DNA of 64,000 nt from Seriola aureovittata. Taxonomy: Eukaryota; Chordata; Actinopteri; Carangiformes; Carangidae. A program made the translations under genes and the position numbers. The notes beneath the pieces were generated by a model that saw only the letters and a program-made list of their open reading frames with translations, was not told where the DNA came from and did no database searches. Below, piece after piece: positions 61,301 through 64,000 of this stretch; the stretch's first letter is position 1; every line of letters begins with the position of its first letter. The stretch covers positions 310,001 to 374,000 of the forward strand of contig NC_079377.1 in the NCBI RefSeq assembly GCF_021018895.1, read 5' to 3'.

Positions 61301-64000
61301 AAAGAAGTCAAAAAAAGTCAACCCATTCTTGTCAATCCAGGGGAAAAATGGGGAAAATTAATGAATTTTGCTGTTTTACTCTCAATGCCAAATCCTCTTT
61401 TAGGAGAGGAAGGAGGAAGGAGACTAGAATATTTTCCAACAGGCCTTAAACAACAAAAAAAAAAAAAGGGGGGGGGGGGGGACTCATGGCTGAGCCTGGG
61501 TTTAAATACTCACAGCTCTTAAAGCAGGTCATCACAAAGACAACACTATAAACAGAAAGGCTACAATAAATCTGTAAATCTGAACAATTATTCTCTGAGA
61601 GTCATTTCAGGAGGAAGAAAAGGCAGGTACTAACAAACATCCACCTGTCCAGGTCTGGACAGAAAAACAGCTTCCTGATGCAAACCATTTAAAAATAAGA
61701 ATTGAATGCAAAGAACAAACTCTATTCTACAAATGAGTTGAAATGAGTTGAGTTAGCTCCAGAGTCTGTTCGAAACCACTCTGTGGGTGAAAGGTAGTAA
61801 AGCTTTCTAAGGAATGTGCTGCATATACAAGAGCAGACTCTGTGGAGTGATGAAAGACAGTACATCTACTACATACAGTATATGTGTGTCCTCTACAACA
61901 CATTTCACTGCATTAGTTCCATGCTCCCATGCAACAAACACTTTACTATTGAGCTTGAGAAGCTAATAAAGCCCTGAGTCTATCATTAAGAAATTAGGCT
62001 AAACAGCAGTGCCCCAGGATACAGGCTTATATTTCCCTGACTCATTAATTCAGCTAACCACTAGAAATGCACAGCCAGGGCCTTTTAGCAAGAGTACCAG
62101 AGATTTTAATGGGCCTGTGGCCCCGGTGCCTTCAGTGACTTAATGGTAGGGTTGCATTCAGGCAGTTTATTCAAGCTTTCCTTTGTACACAGTGACCAGT
62201 TGTTATACCTTAAGGTATAATTAGCAGGAAACAAAAGATCTATGGAATGAGAAGAGTCATCTGAATTCCAGCAAAAACTCAACTTCAAGCTGAAAAGAAA
62301 ACAATATAAGCTGCCAATTGATAATTCCTGTGAACATGCCAAGGAGAATAAGAAAGTCTTTCTCTTTAAATTGTGAATGATGATGTGTGAGGAAACACAA
62401 TGGAAAAAGGAAGATGTAAAGGATAACATCAACAGAGCCACTGCAAAAAGACTTCTTTTCAATGCCTTTGGCTAGGATGAACCCCCTTCCCACACTGTAA
62501 TCCAAGAGGGGCCCCTTTTCTGTTAAATCACCTTCAAAAGTTTACAGCGCTGTCATTAAAACCAATATGTTAACCATCTCACACTTCCTCTGCTCAATGC
62601 CACCAACTATGGTAAGTGTCGGAGCTATGGGAAGTCAAAAAAGACAGAGGAGTGTGTGGAAACACAGAGACCGTTGAAATTTATCTATTGGAGCTATAAA
62701 GTCATCAAGATTGATTCAAATGTATCCTGTGGATTTTGGAGCCACTCCAGAGAAGCTGTGGCTGGTTGGGTGAATGTCTGAGCTTTTCACATCAAATCAC
62801 ACCTCAATGGGCGGAGAGACAAAACAGCCAGAGGATGTTCCAAAGGAAGAGCTACTAAAGGTACAGCGATTTGATTCAGATGCTATATACTGTAGTATGC
62901 AAAGTAAAGGTAGCAAAATGTAAACAGACTTCAGATAGTTGGGAAATTGATGCCAAGTGTTTCCTATTAATTTCCTATCTCCTGTGGGTTTTAAGCATGG
63001 AGCAAGAGCCAGGAAAAATACTTAAATTTCCCTCAAACCATGTTAGCTTTAGGCGTGTTGTTGCACTTTTGAACTTTGTACAGAGCCAGGTTAACTTATT
63101 CCTAATATATGGTAATCTAGAGTCTAGAACAGTAATAGCTTCCTGCGTCTTGCTCTCTACATAACACAGCAACGTGAAACTGGGATCAATGTATTCATTG
63201 CATTCTTGGTAAGAGAGAGAATATATAAAAAAAACAGAACTATGTCTTTAACAAATGGAAACTTCCTTTAGACCAAACACACCTGAGGAACTCATTGACA
63301 AATCCTTGCAGACTTCCTGCAGTATCAGTTTCACAAGTCACTCCTTTTCCCAGACTTTAATTTTTTTGATTTATAGATTTTACTGTATTTAGTATAATTG
63401 ATTTCCACAGTCAATCTTGTCCTGACTGACTCATACCACATCTACAAGTCTTGGAAAAAAATTAAATGACAGGGGTCCAATTACTTTTCTCATATATTTC
63501 CAGACATTCACTGAGTAGGAATCAGGTAGGAATCCTGCCCTTGAAACCTATCAATCTATCTTAAACACATGATAACATTATTATCAATTACCTGTTGAGT
63601 GCACTTTCTAATAGGCTGAGGAAGTTGCAGCCCTAATGTGAGCAGTATCCAGGCACCACCTTCTTCCTCTCAGCCAGATATTTACAACAGTCTGTGGGCA
63701 TTCTGGAGGGGAAACCGCACCTTGGCTTGACCTTTGACCATTTGCTAGAAAATGTTAAAAAAAACCAAATTGACCAAGGTAAACCCACTGAGTGTTTTAT
63801 GCACGTTAAGACAGCAGTGTCTGCATTGGGCTTTTGGTTTTGCCCCACTGGACATTGTTGTAGCAAAATAAACAAGTAATAATTAAATATGGTAGTGTAA
63901 GGATTGTAGAGCAGAAATCTCAGAACACAAGACAAATAAATCTGAGGTGTGATGCATTCCAGGCAACCCCCAAAAATTCAGCCCAGTTTTACATTTGCTG
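61301..64000. other. right end of window, no gene recognised
   Basis: An A13-G14 run at about 61,455-61,481. The rest looks unique and AT-rich. Minus-strand ORFs at 62,106-62,505 and 63,633-63,935 show hydrophobic stretches but no collagen or NC1 features, so they are not col13a1 exon 1. Confidence 0.5.

Noticed and set aside
37573..64000. col13a1 exon 1 (transmembrane segment and CNCPPG end)
   Set aside because: Scanned the minus strand for a GC-rich exon ending in Cys-Asn-Cys-Pro-Pro-Gly next to a donor; none seen, so exon 1 is taken to lie beyond the window.

Overview
The window is vertebrate nuclear DNA, almost certainly from a ray-finned fish and probably a percomorph. The evidence is an intron-rich gene with tiny GT-AG exons, dense CA/GA/AT microsatellites, and a typical fish mobile-element fauna: Tc1, mariner, hAT and piggyBac-like DNA elements, L1- and L2-type LINEs, and a tRNA-derived SINE. 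There is no bacterial-type operon, CRISPR array or rRNA, and most open reading frames over 60 codons are chance or transposon-derived.

The one host gene I can support is a fish COL13A1 orthologue (transmembrane collagen type XIII), on the minus strand from 37,572 down to 350 and running off the left edge. I place 17 exons with canonical GT-AG junctions, totalling 605 nt of coding sequence (an 8-nt microexon followed by sixteen exons whose lengths are multiples of 3). In transcript order they encode the start of the first collagenous domain (GPPGRAGFP, GDKGNMGIPGKM, ..., GLSIIGPRGPP, GQPGTRGFPGFP, GPIGLDGKP ...), the cysteine motif GVCGDYTHR that ends it, a non-collagenous NC2 linker exon at 5268-5330, and the start of the second collagenous domain with a short Gly-X-Y interruption (KDLR/LLPGLK). 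The first exon (cytosolic tail, transmembrane segment, NC1) is not visible and should lie beyond 64,000. The rest of the gene lies left of position 1. Everything from 37.6 to 64 kb is therefore probably intron 1, though the window alone cannot prove it.

The introns hold layered mobile-element insertions. From left to right: a deleted Tc1 copy (0.77-1.34 kb); a tandem repeat carrying an estrogen-response-element palindrome (6.7-6.97 kb); a recently dispersed ~505-bp unknown sequence (11.6 and 25.0 kb); a Tc1 fragment (13.2 kb); a hAT element retaining the transposase N-terminus, with perfect 8-bp target duplications (16.5-17.0 kb); a foldback MITE (22.6 kb); a mariner-type transposase relic (23.2-23.7 kb); a nearly full-length dead L1 (26.0-32.0 kb) whose ORF1 is split by a mariner MITE and which itself landed in a tandem repeat; a piggyBac-like MITE (36.2 kb); paired GGGCTCTAT elements (36.6 and 53.9 kb); large inverted and direct repeats (37.8-53.3 kb); an L2 reverse-transcriptase fragment (48.2-49.1 kb) next to a second hAT (49.1-49.8 kb); and an older L1 (about 54.9-61.3 kb) broken by a CACTA-like element containing a solo LTR, and by a SINE with a perfect 17-bp target duplication.

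I did not find a new biochemical system. The best leads are the microexon and NC2 exon of col13a1, a perfect 24-bp hairpin just downstream of the microexon, the young ~505-bp dispersed element, and the nested insertions, which give a relative dating of the locus.
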